A stretch of 64,000 nucleotides of DNA from Kitasatospora sp. A2-31 (GTDB lineage Bacteria > Actinomycetota > Actinomycetes > Streptomycetales > Streptomycetaceae), in NCBI RefSeq assembly GCF_022288725.1, contig NZ_JAKNTA010000002.1:470404-534403 (forward strand), written 5' to 3'. Numbering within the stretch: the stretch's first letter is position 1; each line of letters begins with the position of its first letter. Below the pieces are notes generated by a model that worked only from the letters and a program-made list of their open reading frames with translations, ran no database searches and had not been told where the DNA came from. A program made the position numbers and the translations under genes. This document shows, one piece after another, positions 41,848 through 50,716 of this stretch.

Positions 41848-42942
41848 TCAGGCGGCCAGCTGCTCCTTCGCGGCGAACCGGGCGGCGATGGCCCGGATGC
41901 GGCAGTAGAACGCCGCCGGCTCGTCGGTGTAGCGCCAGGGCAGCGCGTCGACGTAGCCGTCGACCAGCTTGAACTGGGCCAGCGCCTCGGCCGGCCGGTC
42001 GGTCATGGTGTAGCACCAGGCGAGCAGGTGACGGATCTCCGCGGCCCGGGGGTGGTCGGCCGGGGCCGCGTCGACGGCGCGGCGGGCCGCGTCCACGGCC
42101 GACCGCGCGTACGGGGTGGACCAGTACTCGCTCTCGTTGTCGTCGGGCTCGTGCTCGAAGAGTGCGATCAGCCGCATGCCGGCGAGCAGGCTTCCCGCCG
42201 GGGCGCCGGTGGCGGCGCGGTCGGCGAAGGCGTTGGCCTCCTCCTCGGAGCCGTGCCACTTGGCGGACTTGTACTGCACGGCGGCGTAGTGCGCCGGGTA
42301 GAGGTGCGGGTCGCGGGCGGTGAGCCCGGCCCAGACCCGGTCGAACTCCGCCGGCGGGTAGTTGAGGCCGAGGGCGATCCAGAGCTCGGTGGTCCACGGC
42401 AGCGGGTCCTGCGGGGCGAGCTCCTGCGCCTCGTGTGCGGCGGCGCGGGCCTCGGTGAGCATGCGGTGGAAGCCGTCGGCCTGCTCGTCGCTGGTGTGCT
42501 CGGCGTACGCGGCGCCGCGCAGGCGCCAGGCCAGCTTCACCAGCGCTTCGGCGTGGACGAGCGCGGCGTCCGGGTCGCCCGGGCGTTCGGCCCGCCAGGT
42601 CCGGAGCCAGTCGTCCTCCTCGGCGGCGACGTCGGCCAGTTCACCGACGATGCGGTAGCGCCGGTCCGGGTCGCGGCCGGCCTCGGCGAGCCCCTCGGCG
42701 CAGGCCTGCCAGTCGCCGCCGGTGGCGGTGGCGCGCAGGGCGTCGAGCTCGGGGGAGGGGCAGGCCCGGTCGGTGTTCTGCTGCTCCTCGGGCAGCATGC
42801 CGTGCTCGGTGACGACGAGCTCGTGCCAGGCGTCGAGTTCGGCCTGCTTCCTGGCCGTGTAGCGGTTGAGGGCCCAGGTGAGCAGCTTGAGCGCGCCGAC
42901 GACGACGGCGCTGACGAGGATGGCGATGACGGGGGCTGACAT
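41848..42942 (-). CDS. Membrane-anchored helical-repeat-like protein
   Basis: A 364-residue protein with one N-terminal helix (VIAILVSAVVVGALKLLTWAL) and a long soluble helical region. Repeating pairs of helices such as ALVHAEALVKLAWRLRGAAYAE, EARAAAHEAQELAPQDPLPW and EIRHLLAWCYTMTDRPAEAL have TPR-like features. AAGG lies eight bases before the ATG. It lies 54 bp downstream of the M48 protease gene on the same strand and is probably co-transcribed; it could be a substrate adaptor or scaffold, which is inference. Confidence 0.7.
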   Translation of the reverse strand: MSAPVIAILVSAVVVGALKLLTWALNRYTARKQAELDAWHELVVTEHGMLPEEQQNTDRACPSPELDALRATATGGDWQACAEGLAEAGRDPDRRYRIVGELADVAAEEDDWLRTWRAERPGDPDAALVHAEALVKLAWRLRGAAYAEHTSDEQADGFHRMLTEARAAAHEAQELAPQDPLPWTTELWIALGLNYPPAEFDRVWAGLTARDPHLYPAHYAAVQYKSAKWHGSEEEANAFADRAATGAPAGSLLAGMRLIALFEHEPDDNESEYWSTPYARSAVDAARRAVDAAPADHPRAAEIRHLLAWCYTMTDRPAEALAQFKLVDGYVDALPWRYTDEPAAFYCRIRAIAARFAAKEQLAA

Positions 42943-42996
42943 GGGGGAACCTTGTGGATCTCGGAGGGGGCCGGGTCAGGGGGTGGTGACGGCGGC

Positions 42997-44673
42997 TCAG
43001 GGGCTGGTGACGGTGGCCGGGGTGGCGGGGAGACCGGCCTCGGCGAGCAGGGCGCGGACGGCGGCGGTGTCCGGGGCGTCGGCGCAGGCGGCGTCGAGGG
43101 AGGTGGTGAGACGGTCGCCCAGGCCGTCGGGCAGCCGCAGGTGGGCCGGACCGGACCAGGACAGCTCCCAGCGGGTCAGGCCGGCGTCCACGAGGGCGAG
43201 TACGGCGAGCCGGGAGAGGGCGCCGCGCAGGATGGGGCGGGCCAGTTCGCGGGCGGCCCGGCCGGTCGCGGCGCGGGCCTCGTCGCTGAGGGGCAGCCGC
43301 TCGACGAGCTCCCGGGTGCGGCCGGTGTCGATCGCGTCCAGCGCCCCACCGATGGTCGGCGGCAGTCCGAGGGCGGTCAGGGCCTCGCGCAGCGGACGGG
43401 TGGACTCGCGGCAGTCGGCGAGCAGCGAGCGGTGCACCAGGTCCGGCCAGTCGACGCGCTCCTTGCGCGCCGCCTCGGGGACGAGGCTGACGACCTCCAG
43501 CGCCGCGAGGACCTGCTCGGCGTCGCGCAGCAGGCCGAGGGCGGGGGCGGTGCTGCCGGCGCCGCGGCCGTCGTCGGGCAGCGCTTCGACGGCGGCGACC
43601 CGGCGCTCGATCGGCGGGTGCGAGTCGTACGGGTCGGGCTCGGTCTCGGGCAGTTCGAGGGCCAGGGCGTCGAGCTCCTTGCGGCGCTCCGGGTCGGCCA
43701 GCAGGTGGGCGAGGCCGCCGTACAGCTGCCCGGGCGGCGGCAGGAGGCCGGCCTCCCAGCCGAGGGTGGCGTAGTTGCCGAGGTAGAAGTCCTGCGCGGC
43801 GTCGAGCGCGGGGATGCGGCGCAGCGCGGATGCGGTGGCGTCGCGGCCGGCCAGCCGGGCGGCGACCAGGTCGGCGGCGTACTCCTGGCGGCGGCCGACC
43901 GCCTCGGAGACGCGGAGGTAGAGCTTGCCGTACTGGGTGAAGACCTTGGCGAGCACCCGGTCGACACCGCCGGTGGCCTCCTCGGAGGAGGGCTTGCGGC
44001 CCTTGGCGAGCCGCTTCTCGGCCTTGGCCTGGAGCTTGGCGGCCTCCTTGGCCTTGTGGGCGTCGGCGCGCTGGTGCAGGCCGCCGACGGTGCGCAGGAG
44101 AGCGGAACGGCCGGCCAGGGTGATGCCGGCCAGGCGGACGTCCTGGTTGCTGTAGTGCCCGAACTCGTGGGCCAGGACGGACTCCAGCTCGGCCTCGGTG
44201 AGTCCGATCAGCAGCGGGACGCCGATGACCAGGTGCCGCTTGCCGGGCAGCAGACCGAGGAGCCGGGTCTCCTCCCGCACGCCGGCGTTGACCTCGGGGA
44301 TCAGCCGGATCTCGGACGGGCCGCGGACGCCGGTGCGCTCGGAGATGCGGTCGACGACCTCCCACAGTGCGGGCTGCTCCTGGCGGGTGACCGGCAGTCC
44401 GGGCAGCTCGCCGTCCTCCTGCCGGTGGCGGGTCAGGAAGACGACCCGGACCACGGGGTAGGCGATGACGGCGCTGACGGCCCAGACCTTCACCAGCGCC
44501 GGGCGCAGCTCGCCGGAGGCCAGGTAGAGGCTGATGTCGACGGCGATCAGTGCGGCGACGATGCCGAGGGCGAGCAGGTAGAAGCCGGCGAGCATGGCGA
44601 CGGCCGTCAGAGCCCTGACGGATGTGCTCAGACCGGACGAGGGCCTGCCGACGGCAGGCTGGGACGCGCCCAT
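42997..44673 (-). CDS. M48-family membrane metalloprotease
   Basis: A 558-residue protein. Two N-terminal helices (LTAVAMLAGFYLLALGIVAALIAV, VWAVSAVIAYPVVRVVFL) are followed by the zinc site H169-E-F-G-H173 in LESVLAHEFGHYSNQDVRLAG and a third ligand in the EYAADLVAAR segment. The C-terminal ~200 residues are an accessory helical region not found in HtpX. AAGGA lies six bases before the ATG. Family members act in membrane-protein quality control. The gene is followed by the helical-repeat-like protein. Confidence 0.88.
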   Translation of the reverse strand: MGASQPAVGRPSSGLSTSVRALTAVAMLAGFYLLALGIVAALIAVDISLYLASGELRPALVKVWAVSAVIAYPVVRVVFLTRHRQEDGELPGLPVTRQEQPALWEVVDRISERTGVRGPSEIRLIPEVNAGVREETRLLGLLPGKRHLVIGVPLLIGLTEAELESVLAHEFGHYSNQDVRLAGITLAGRSALLRTVGGLHQRADAHKAKEAAKLQAKAEKRLAKGRKPSSEEATGGVDRVLAKVFTQYGKLYLRVSEAVGRRQEYAADLVAARLAGRDATASALRRIPALDAAQDFYLGNYATLGWEAGLLPPPGQLYGGLAHLLADPERRKELDALALELPETEPDPYDSHPPIERRVAAVEALPDDGRGAGSTAPALGLLRDAEQVLAALEVVSLVPEAARKERVDWPDLVHRSLLADCRESTRPLREALTALGLPPTIGGALDAIDTGRTRELVERLPLSDEARAATGRAARELARPILRGALSRLAVLALVDAGLTRWELSWSGPAHLRLPDGLGDRLTTSLDAACADAPDTAAVRALLAEAGLPATPATVTSP

Positions 44674-44897
44674 GCGGTTCCTTCATCGTGGGAGCGCCAC
44701 GGGGGAGGCGGCGCCGGGGAGCGGAGGTGTGACTGAACGTGTGTTCGGCGTGAGCATGGTAGCTGCCGGGGGTGACGTTCCCCCACCCGTTTCCCGTCCG
44801 CGACCTGCGGCTTTCGACCCGGATGTCCGTCGTGGCCGGAGAGCGTCCGGCCGCGACGGAGGTGCACCGCCGCCGCCCCGGTGTCAGATGCCGGGCG

Positions 44898-45170
44898 TCA
44901 GCGCTGCGGGCCCGGCGCAGTAGTGGCCGGCGGGGCCGTGGCCGTCTCGGTGGGGTTGCCCGGCTCGGGCTTCGGCGGCGCCGGGTCGGGAACGAAGGCC
45001 ATCGGCAGGGGCAGCCTGGGGGCGCCGCGCAGAGCCTGGTTCATGGCGTCCCGCCAGATCGGCCTGGGGCCGTCGGCACCGAACACCTCGTCGTGGTGCG
45101 GGGTCGGTGCCTGCCGGTGGGGTGCCGGCGGGTTCGCGGGCGTCCGGTCGGGACCTCGAGCCGCAGACCG
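44898..45170 (-). pseudogene. C-terminal fragment of a class A penicillin-binding protein
   Basis: The frame ending at 44898 encodes DEVFGADGPRPIWRDAMNQA then LRGAPRLPLPMAFVPD and a Pro/Thr-rich tail. This matches the very end of bifunctional PBPs, where G-x-x-P-x-x-I-W-x-x-A-M follows the transpeptidase domain. The frame is closed by a stop at about 45171 upstream and no transpeptidase or glycosyltransferase motifs precede it. It is therefore a remnant, not a gene. Confidence 0.6.
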
Positions 45171-45210
45171 TCAGTGTTCTTACGGTTGCCTTACGTGACC
45201 CGCTCAACTA

Positions 45211-45228
45211 ACCGGATTCCTATCCGGT
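45211..45228. promoter_or_regulatory. Operator A: ACCGGAT-TCCT-ATCCGGT
   Basis: Perfect seven-base inverted repeat about 70 bp before the SDR start. Half-site CGGAT is shared with operator B. Confidence 0.55.
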
Positions 45229-45250
45229 AGTGCTAGCGTGTCCCCCGAGG

Positions 45251-45264
45251 CGGATAGATATCCG
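45251..45264. promoter_or_regulatory. Operator B: CGGATA-GA-TATCCG
   Basis: Perfect six-base inverted repeat about 30 bp before the SDR start. Paired with operator A, it suggests cooperative TetR-type binding. Confidence 0.55.
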
Positions 45265-45295
45265 ATTCGTGGGCACGGTCGTGGGAGGTCGAGCT

Positions 45296-46177
45296 GTGGA
45301 GCAGCGGGCAGTGGTGACGGCGGGAACCGGCGGCATCGGATTGGAGACCGCACTGGGGCTGGCGGCGCGCGGGTTCGCCGTGACGGTGGTGGGCCGCGAC
45401 GCCGGGCGGGGCGCCGGCGCGGTCGAGCGGATCGCGGCGGTCTCGACGGGGGGCCAACCCCGTTTCGTGGCGGCCGACCTGGCGTCGCTCGGCGAGGTTC
45501 GGGCGCTCGCCGTCCGCCTGGCGGCGGAGGGGCCGCTGAAGGTCCTGGTCAACAACGTCGGCGCGATGTTCGCGGAGCGGCAGCGGACCGTGGACGGGAT
45601 CGAGGCGACGTTCGCCGTCAACCACCTGTCGCCGTACCTGCTGACCGAGCTGCTGCTGGACCGGCTCCGGGCCGGCGGGCCGAGCCGGATCGTGAACGTC
45701 AGCTCGGCGGCCAGCGCCCTCGCCAAGCGCACGTTCGCGGCCGTCGAACCGCCCGGCGGCTACTACGGCTTCCACTGGTACGGCCGGGCCAAGCTCGCCA
45801 ACCTCGCCTACACCCTCGACCTGGCCGAGCGGCTCCGCGGCAGCGGCGTCGGTGTCTTCGCGGCCGACCCGGGCGGCGCCGCGACCGACATGACCAACGG
45901 CACCATGACCTCGCCCAGGATCGTCTCCCCACCGCTGCGTCTGCTCTGGCCGCTGGTGCGCCGGCGGTTCGAGCGCTCCACCGCCGGTCCCGCGTCCGAG
46001 GCCGCACGGTCGTCCATCGCTGCCGCCACCGACCCCGCGCTCCACGGGCAGACCGGACTGCTCATCGGCCCGGGAGCCCAGCCCGTCCCGGCCTTCCGCG
46101 GCGCCACCGACCCCAAGGTCGTCTCCGACGTCCTCCGACTCAGCCGGCAGCTCGCCGACCGATGGGCCAGCGTGTGA
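45296..46177 (+). CDS. Short-chain dehydrogenase/reductase
   Basis: A 293-residue NAD(P)-dependent oxidoreductase of the retinol-dehydrogenase-like SDR group. The cofactor motif is VVTAGTGGIGLETALGLAARG near residue 6, with Ala in place of the first Gly of TGxxxGIG. LKVLVNNVGAMF is the NNAG-like motif, the catalytic Ser is in IVNVSSAAS and the Tyr/Lys in YGRAKLAN. GGGAGG lies before the GTG. Two matching operators precede it, and a TetR gene is convergent downstream, so that TetR is a likely regulator. Substrate unknown. Confidence 0.88.
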   Translation: MEQRAVVTAGTGGIGLETALGLAARGFAVTVVGRDAGRGAGAVERIAAVSTGGQPRFVAADLASLGEVRALAVRLAAEGPLKVLVNNVGAMFAERQRTVDGIEATFAVNHLSPYLLTELLLDRLRAGGPSRIVNVSSAASALAKRTFAAVEPPGGYYGFHWYGRAKLANLAYTLDLAERLRGSGVGVFAADPGGAATDMTNGTMTSPRIVSPPLRLLWPLVRRRFERSTAGPASEAARSSIAAATDPALHGQTGLLIGPGAQPVPAFRGATDPKVVSDVLRLSRQLADRWASV

Positions 46178-46302
46178 CGAGGCCGCCGACGTCATGACGA
46201 GGCATCAGGGCGGCGCAGCCTCGTCCGCGCCCGCCGCCCTGCGCCTCGGTGGCCGGCGGGCAGCCCGGCGGCCACCGGAGGCGCTCGACCGGCCGGTCGC
46301 CG

Positions 46303-46881
46303 TCAGCGCGGCGGGCGCAGCCCCTCCAGCAGGATGTCGAGGTAGAGCTCCCGGCGGGCTTCGTCGCTGTCGCCGGAGCGCAGCGCGTGCTCGATGCCGC
46401 AGAGCAGCCGGCGCACGTCGCCGGGCCCGAGGTCGGGCCGGACGGCGCCGGTCAGGAGGGCGCGGTCGAGCAGCTGTGCCACGGCCCGGTCCAGCTCGGC
46501 CTTCAGAGCGGCCGTCTCCGGTTCGGTGTCACTGGCGGACTCCAGCACGGAGGCGAAGCCGGTGTCCTCCAGCGCTCGGGCGAGGGTGAACCGCAACAGG
46601 CGGTTCAGGCCGGCCAGGGCGTCCTCGTCGTCGGCCGCGGCCCGGGCCTCGGCCACCAGCTCCCGGAACCGCTCGGCCGACAGCGCCTCCATCAGCGCGA
46701 GGCGGTTGGGGAAGTGCCGGTACACGGTTCCCACCCCCACCCCGGCGAGCCGGGCGATGGCGTTCAGCTGGAGGGAGTCGTCGCCGGCGGCCAGCTGCTC
46801 GCGGGCGACCTGCAGCACCCGGGCGCGGTTGCGTGCGGCATCCGCCCTCAGCACTGGCCCGGGCCCGGCGTTCGACGTCAT
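46303..46881 (-). CDS. TetR-family transcriptional regulator
   Basis: A 192-residue repressor. The N-terminal HTH reads RNRARVLQVAREQLAAG, then LNAIARLAGVGVGTVYRHFPNRLALMEAL starts near residue 38, the standard TetR pattern. The C-terminal ligand domain is helical. No Shine-Dalgarno is present, but TATGCT lies six bases before the ATG, suggesting a leaderless mRNA. It is convergent with the SDR gene, whose paired CGGAT operators are a likely target. Confidence 0.9.
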   Translation of the reverse strand: MTSNAGPGPVLRADAARNRARVLQVAREQLAAGDDSLQLNAIARLAGVGVGTVYRHFPNRLALMEALSAERFRELVAEARAAADDEDALAGLNRLLRFTLARALEDTGFASVLESASDTEPETAALKAELDRAVAQLLDRALLTGAVRPDLGPGDVRRLLCGIEHALRSGDSDEARRELYLDILLEGLRPPR

Positions 46882-47316
46882 CGTCCCAGCATAATCGGCC
46901 CCCGCCGCCGTCCGGCGGCGACCGCCGGCCCCCGAGCGGCCGTCCGCTCCTCGTTGGCGGGGCGGTGAGGTCGGCCGGCGGCCGGCGGTACTCCTTCGGT
47001 GCCGGTGAGCCCGGGAGCGAGGCGGCCCACCGTCTCGAACCCGCTCCGGGACCCTTCGAGTTCGTGCGACGGCCCCGGGTGAGGTTCTGCTCGACCGTCA
47101 TCTGCTCGAACAGGACCTCCGGCCCGGACCCGGCCCCCGGCTCGATGCCCAGGTCGACGACGAGGAGCCCGGCCTCCCGCGGCGCGGCGAACGGCTCGGG
47201 CTCCCCGTACTCCGCCCGGCAGCCGATCTTCCGGACGCTCCGCTCGGCGAGGCCGTGTCGGGCAGCCGCGGCCGTCGGCTGCCCGACGTCGGCGGCGGTG
47301 GCCGACCGGTCTCAGG
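46882..47316. other. Intergenic; possible short minus-strand frame
   Basis: No supported gene. A minus-strand frame with coding-like composition (AGLLVVDLGIEPGAGSG then PEVLFEQMTVEQNLTRG) runs from about 47300 to 47050 but lacks a start with a ribosome site and degenerates downstream. It may be a decayed gene once following the ABC exporter. Confidence 0.35.
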
Positions 47317-49278
47317 TCAACCGTCGTCCCCGGAACGCTGCACCGGGACGGACCGGCCCCGGTCGTGCTGCAGTGCGCGGAGGTCGGCGAACATCCCCGG
47401 CGCTGCGGCCAGCTCGTCGAAGCCGCCCTCCTGGATCACCCGGCCGTGGTCGAGCACCACGATGCGGTGCGCGACCCGGGTGTTCTCCAGGTTGTGGGTG
47501 ACCAGCACGGTGGCGCAGTTCCTGGCGATATCGGCGAGCCCGGTGAAGATCCGGTGCTCGGCGCGCGGGTCCATCGCGCTGGTCGGCTCGTCGAGGACCA
47601 GCAGGGTCCCGCTGCGGGCCCGGTGGAAGGCGGCGGCGGTGACCACCCGCTGCCACTGGCCCTCGCTGATCTCGGCGCCGCCCCAGAACTCCTTGGCCAG
47701 CAGGGTGCCCAGGCCGTCGTCCAGTTCGGCGATCACCTCGTCGGCGCCGGTGGCGGCCGCGGCCGCCAGCACCGCCTCGTCACCGTCCTCGCTCGGCTGC
47801 CCCAGGGTGATGTTCTGGCGTACGGTCAGCGGCCAGTGCGAGAAGTCCTGCTGCACCAGCGCCGTCTGCCGCCACAGCAGGTCGGGGTCCATCGCCCGGG
47901 TGGAGACGCCGTCCCAGGTCACCTCCCCGCCGTCGGGCAGGGTCAGGCCGCACAGCAGCTTCATCAGCGTGGACTTCGCCGCTCCGTTGACCCCGACCAC
48001 CGCGACGATCTCGCCCCGGCGGACGCGGAAGTCCACCCCGCGCAGGGCGATCCGGTCCGAGTTCGGGTAGGTGAAGGTGACGCCCTTCGCCTCGATCACC
48101 GACGTGGCCGGCGGCGGCGCGGCGTCGCCCCGGTCGAGCCGCTGCGCGCGGGCCATCCCGGTGAACTTCTGCCAGTCCCCGACGTACAGACCGGTGCGGT
48201 GGACGGCCGCCGAGTAGTTCGCGGCCGAGTGCAGATCGGCGGCGGCCGAGCGCAGCGCGATGACCGCCGTACCCGCCGAGGCGAGGGTGACGTGGCCGTC
48301 GGCCAGGAGCCAGGCCAGGCCGCCCCAGACCAGGAACGCCCCGGCGCCGGACGCGACCGCCCCGTAGAGACCGAGCACCGCGCCCCGCTGCGCGGCCGTG
48401 TCGGTGGCGTCGGTGACCTTGGCGGCAGCCCGCCGGTAGATCCGCAGCAGGAACGGCGCGAGGGTGTTGGAGCGGATCTCGGCCGCCGAGCGGCGGTCGC
48501 ACAGGTGCCAGCGCAGGACGTTCGCCGCACGGCTCGCACCGAAGGTCGCCATCATCGCCCGGTAGAAGGCGTTGGCCGCCGCGGTGCGCGCGAGGGCCTG
48601 CGGGATCACCGCGACCACGAGCAGCGGCAGCAGCACGGGGTGGATCGTGCCGATCACGAGGCCCGCCGCCGCCAGGTTGGCGGTGTAGCCGATGACGTCA
48701 CGGCTCTGCGAGAGCAGGTCCCGGGTGGCACCGGCGCCCCGGTCGCCCGCGTCCCAGGCGGCCTGGAACCTCGGGTTGTCGTAGGCGACGAGCTCGGCGC
48801 GGGTGGCGGCGTCGATCAGCTCCAGCTCGGCGGCCCGCGCGATCTTCGGGCCGATCCGCTCGGCGGCCCACTCGCTCGCGATGCGCAGCAGGGCGGCCGT
48901 CCCGGCCATGGCGGCGAGGAACGCCACGGACGGGACGGAGCGGCTCAGGCGGTCGGCCACGGAGCCGGTGCCGGCCACCAGCTGGGTGATCATCCCGGTG
49001 GTGGCCAGCAGGCCGAACGCCTGGGCCACGGCCGACGCCACCGCACAGCCGAGGAGCACGACCAGGGCGCGCCGGTCGGCCTGCCGGCCGAGGCGCAGCG
49101 CCAGGGCGAGGAGCCTGGGGAGGGCGCGGGCGGTGGCCCGCAGGGTGGTCTTGCTGCCGTCGATGATCTCGGCGTCGCTGCCCGGGGGCTGCCACTCCAT
49201 CATCGCGGACTCGTCCGTGCCGTCGGCTGTCGCGGCTGTCGCGGCGCCGGCGGAGGTGTGGGCGGCGGTGGGGTTCAA
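47317..49278 (-). CDS. ABC exporter, fused membrane and ATPase domains, atypical motifs
   Basis: A 653-residue half-transporter. Six helices span about residues 65-345 and the ATPase about 393-640. The Walker A reads GVNGAAKST (429-437), with Ala where the last Gly is normal. The signature is ISEGQWQR instead of LSGGQ; LLVLDEPTSAMDP is the Walker B and LVTHNLE the H-loop. This variant is common in Streptomyces peptide-export clusters. A TTG start at 49278 is preferred because GGGGAGG lies seven bases upstream and it overlaps the stop of a 26-codon frame as TTGA; later ATGs lack ribosome sites. The coupled peptide may be its cargo. Confidence 0.82.
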   Translation of the reverse strand: MNPTAAHTSAGAATAATADGTDESAMMEWQPPGSDAEIIDGSKTTLRATARALPRLLALALRLGRQADRRALVVLLGCAVASAVAQAFGLLATTGMITQLVAGTGSVADRLSRSVPSVAFLAAMAGTAALLRIASEWAAERIGPKIARAAELELIDAATRAELVAYDNPRFQAAWDAGDRGAGATRDLLSQSRDVIGYTANLAAAGLVIGTIHPVLLPLLVVAVIPQALARTAAANAFYRAMMATFGASRAANVLRWHLCDRRSAAEIRSNTLAPFLLRIYRRAAAKVTDATDTAAQRGAVLGLYGAVASGAGAFLVWGGLAWLLADGHVTLASAGTAVIALRSAAADLHSAANYSAAVHRTGLYVGDWQKFTGMARAQRLDRGDAAPPPATSVIEAKGVTFTYPNSDRIALRGVDFRVRRGEIVAVVGVNGAAKSTLMKLLCGLTLPDGGEVTWDGVSTRAMDPDLLWRQTALVQQDFSHWPLTVRQNITLGQPSEDGDEAVLAAAAATGADEVIAELDDGLGTLLAKEFWGGAEISEGQWQRVVTAAAFHRARSGTLLVLDEPTSAMDPRAEHRIFTGLADIARNCATVLVTHNLENTRVAHRIVVLDHGRVIQEGGFDELAAAPGMFADLRALQHDRGRSVPVQRSGDDG

Positions 49279-49355
49279 GCGGCTGCCTCCCCGGCGTGAT
49301 TCAGTGAACTCGACCGCTCTGTAGGGGAGTTGAGGGAGCTCCAGGGATCTTCCAT
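49275..49355 (-). CDS. 26-residue peptide coupled to the ABC exporter
   Basis: An ATG frame starting MEDPWSSLNSPTERSSSL and ending in NHAGEAAA. Its stop overlaps the exporter's TTG start (TTGA). AGGAT lies about eight bases before the ATG. It is Ser/Thr-rich without Cys. It may be a secreted or modified peptide precursor or simply a translational coupler. No modification enzyme is next to it. Confidence 0.45.
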   Translation of the reverse strand: MEDPWSSLNSPTERSSSLNHAGEAAA

Positions 49356-49684
49356 GGCGCTGCATCCTGCCCCTGTTCGATCGGGGCGTTCAACCCGGGC
49401 GGTTCCGGGCGAGCCTCGGCCGAAGGGTGGGATTTCGTTCCCGGCCGCCGCCCGCCGCTTCCCGGCCGCCGCCCGCCGCTTCCCGGCCCGTGCACGGACG
49501 GCCCCGCCGTGCGCCTGTTGCAGGGTGGCGGCGGCTGTCGCGGGTGAGCCGCTCGCAGGCACCCCTCCGGGGCCGGGCGGCGACCGTCCCCGCCCCTGGG
49601 CGGGGATTCCCTCATCAGGAGGACCGGCCGGCGCGGCGGCTGGCGAATGCCCCGGTCGGGCCCCCGGGGTACGGTCCCCGCAGC
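49356..49684. other. Intergenic with 21-bp direct repeat
   Basis: About 330 bp upstream of the peptide/exporter unit. Two exact copies and a partial third of a 21-bp unit starting TTCCCGG (49438-49488) are the main feature. The exporter promoter must lie here; none is obvious. Confidence 0.5.
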
Positions 49685-50716
49685 TCAGCTCCGCTCGCCC
49701 CCGTGCTCGCCGGCCTCCGAGTCCCGCAGCCGCTCGACCGCGTGCAGGGCGGCCTCCCGTGCCCGGGCCGCCTCGCTGTCGGCCGTGCGGCTCTCCGCCC
49801 GGGCGGCCCGGACCTGCTCCTGTGCCTCGGCGAGACCCGCGCGTGCCCGCGCGTGACGTTCCTGCGCGTCGGCGAGCGCTGCCTGCGCGCGGTCGGCCTC
49901 GTCCTGGGCCCGGGCGGCGTCGTCCTGCGCCCGGTCGGCCTCGTCCTGGGCCCGTTGCCGGATCGATTCCGCGGCGCCCAGCGCGCGCCCGGCCGCGTCG
50001 CGGCGGTCGGCCGCCTCGCGTGTCGCCAGCTCCGTGTCCGCCACGTCCTGGCGGGCCCGTTCCAGCGCGCGCTCGCGCGCCCGTTCCAGCCCCGCGCGCT
50101 CGCGCGCCCGGGAGTGCTCGCGCCGCCGCGCCCCCGACTGCTTCGCCGTACCGGCCGGTGCGGCCGTCCTCCTCCTGCCCGTGGTCCGCCCGGCGGGGGC
50201 CTCCACGCCCGCGCCCTCCGGCGCGCCGGGCACAGCCCCGGGCCAGAGCACCGGCTCCAGGGGAGCGGTCAGCCGACCCCGGGCCAGCGCCTGCGCGGCG
50301 TCCGGGTCCGCGAGCGCGGCGCCCAGCGTCCGCTCCAGGTCGGTGACGGCGTCGGCCCCCAGCGGGTGCCCGGCTTCTGCCGCGTCCTCCCGGGCCTGTG
50401 CGGCCAGTGCCCGTACGACCTGCCGGCGCTGGTCGGTGAGGGCACGGAGCCGATCGCCGGCGAGGTGTTCCTGAGCGTCCCGCAACGCCTGCCCCAGCGC
50501 CAGTAGCTGCTCGACCAGGCCGCGGTGGTGGTGGGCGAGGAGGTTGGCGGCCCACGCCGCCAGGGTCGGCCGGCGCAGCGCCCGGATCTCTCCGGCGAGC
50601 TGGGGGTCGGTCTTCCTGAGCCGGTCCGCGTGGTCGTTGCGGGCGGCCGTGAAGTCGCCGGGGGCGAGGGTGTAGAGCTCGTCGGCGATCCGGTCGAGGT
50701 CGGGAGTGCTGGCCAT
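49685..50716 (-). CDS. Hypothetical coiled-coil protein
   Basis: A 343-residue soluble protein. The N-terminal ~160 residues are a conserved-looking helical domain (LDRIADELYTLAPGDFTAAR, LRRPTLAAWAANLLAHHHRG). Residues about 200-330 form a long, highly charged coiled coil of Ala/Glu/Arg/Gln with heptad character and a DEADRAQD-like repeat. GGAAG precedes the ATG. The domain pair recurs in actinobacteria as uncharacterised proteins. Filament or scaffold roles are possible, not shown. Confidence 0.75.
   Translation of the reverse strand: MASTPDLDRIADELYTLAPGDFTAARNDHADRLRKTDPQLAGEIRALRRPTLAAWAANLLAHHHRGLVEQLLALGQALRDAQEHLAGDRLRALTDQRRQVVRALAAQAREDAAEAGHPLGADAVTDLERTLGAALADPDAAQALARGRLTAPLEPVLWPGAVPGAPEGAGVEAPAGRTTGRRRTAAPAGTAKQSGARRREHSRARERAGLERARERALERARQDVADTELATREAADRRDAAGRALGAAESIRQRAQDEADRAQDDAARAQDEADRAQAALADAQERHARARAGLAEAQEQVRAARAESRTADSEAARAREAALHAVERLRDSEAGEHGGERS

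Noticed and set aside
49685..50716. Kinesin- or SMC-like function for the coiled-coil protein
   Set aside because: No ATPase motifs; coiled-coil composition alone is not evidence.
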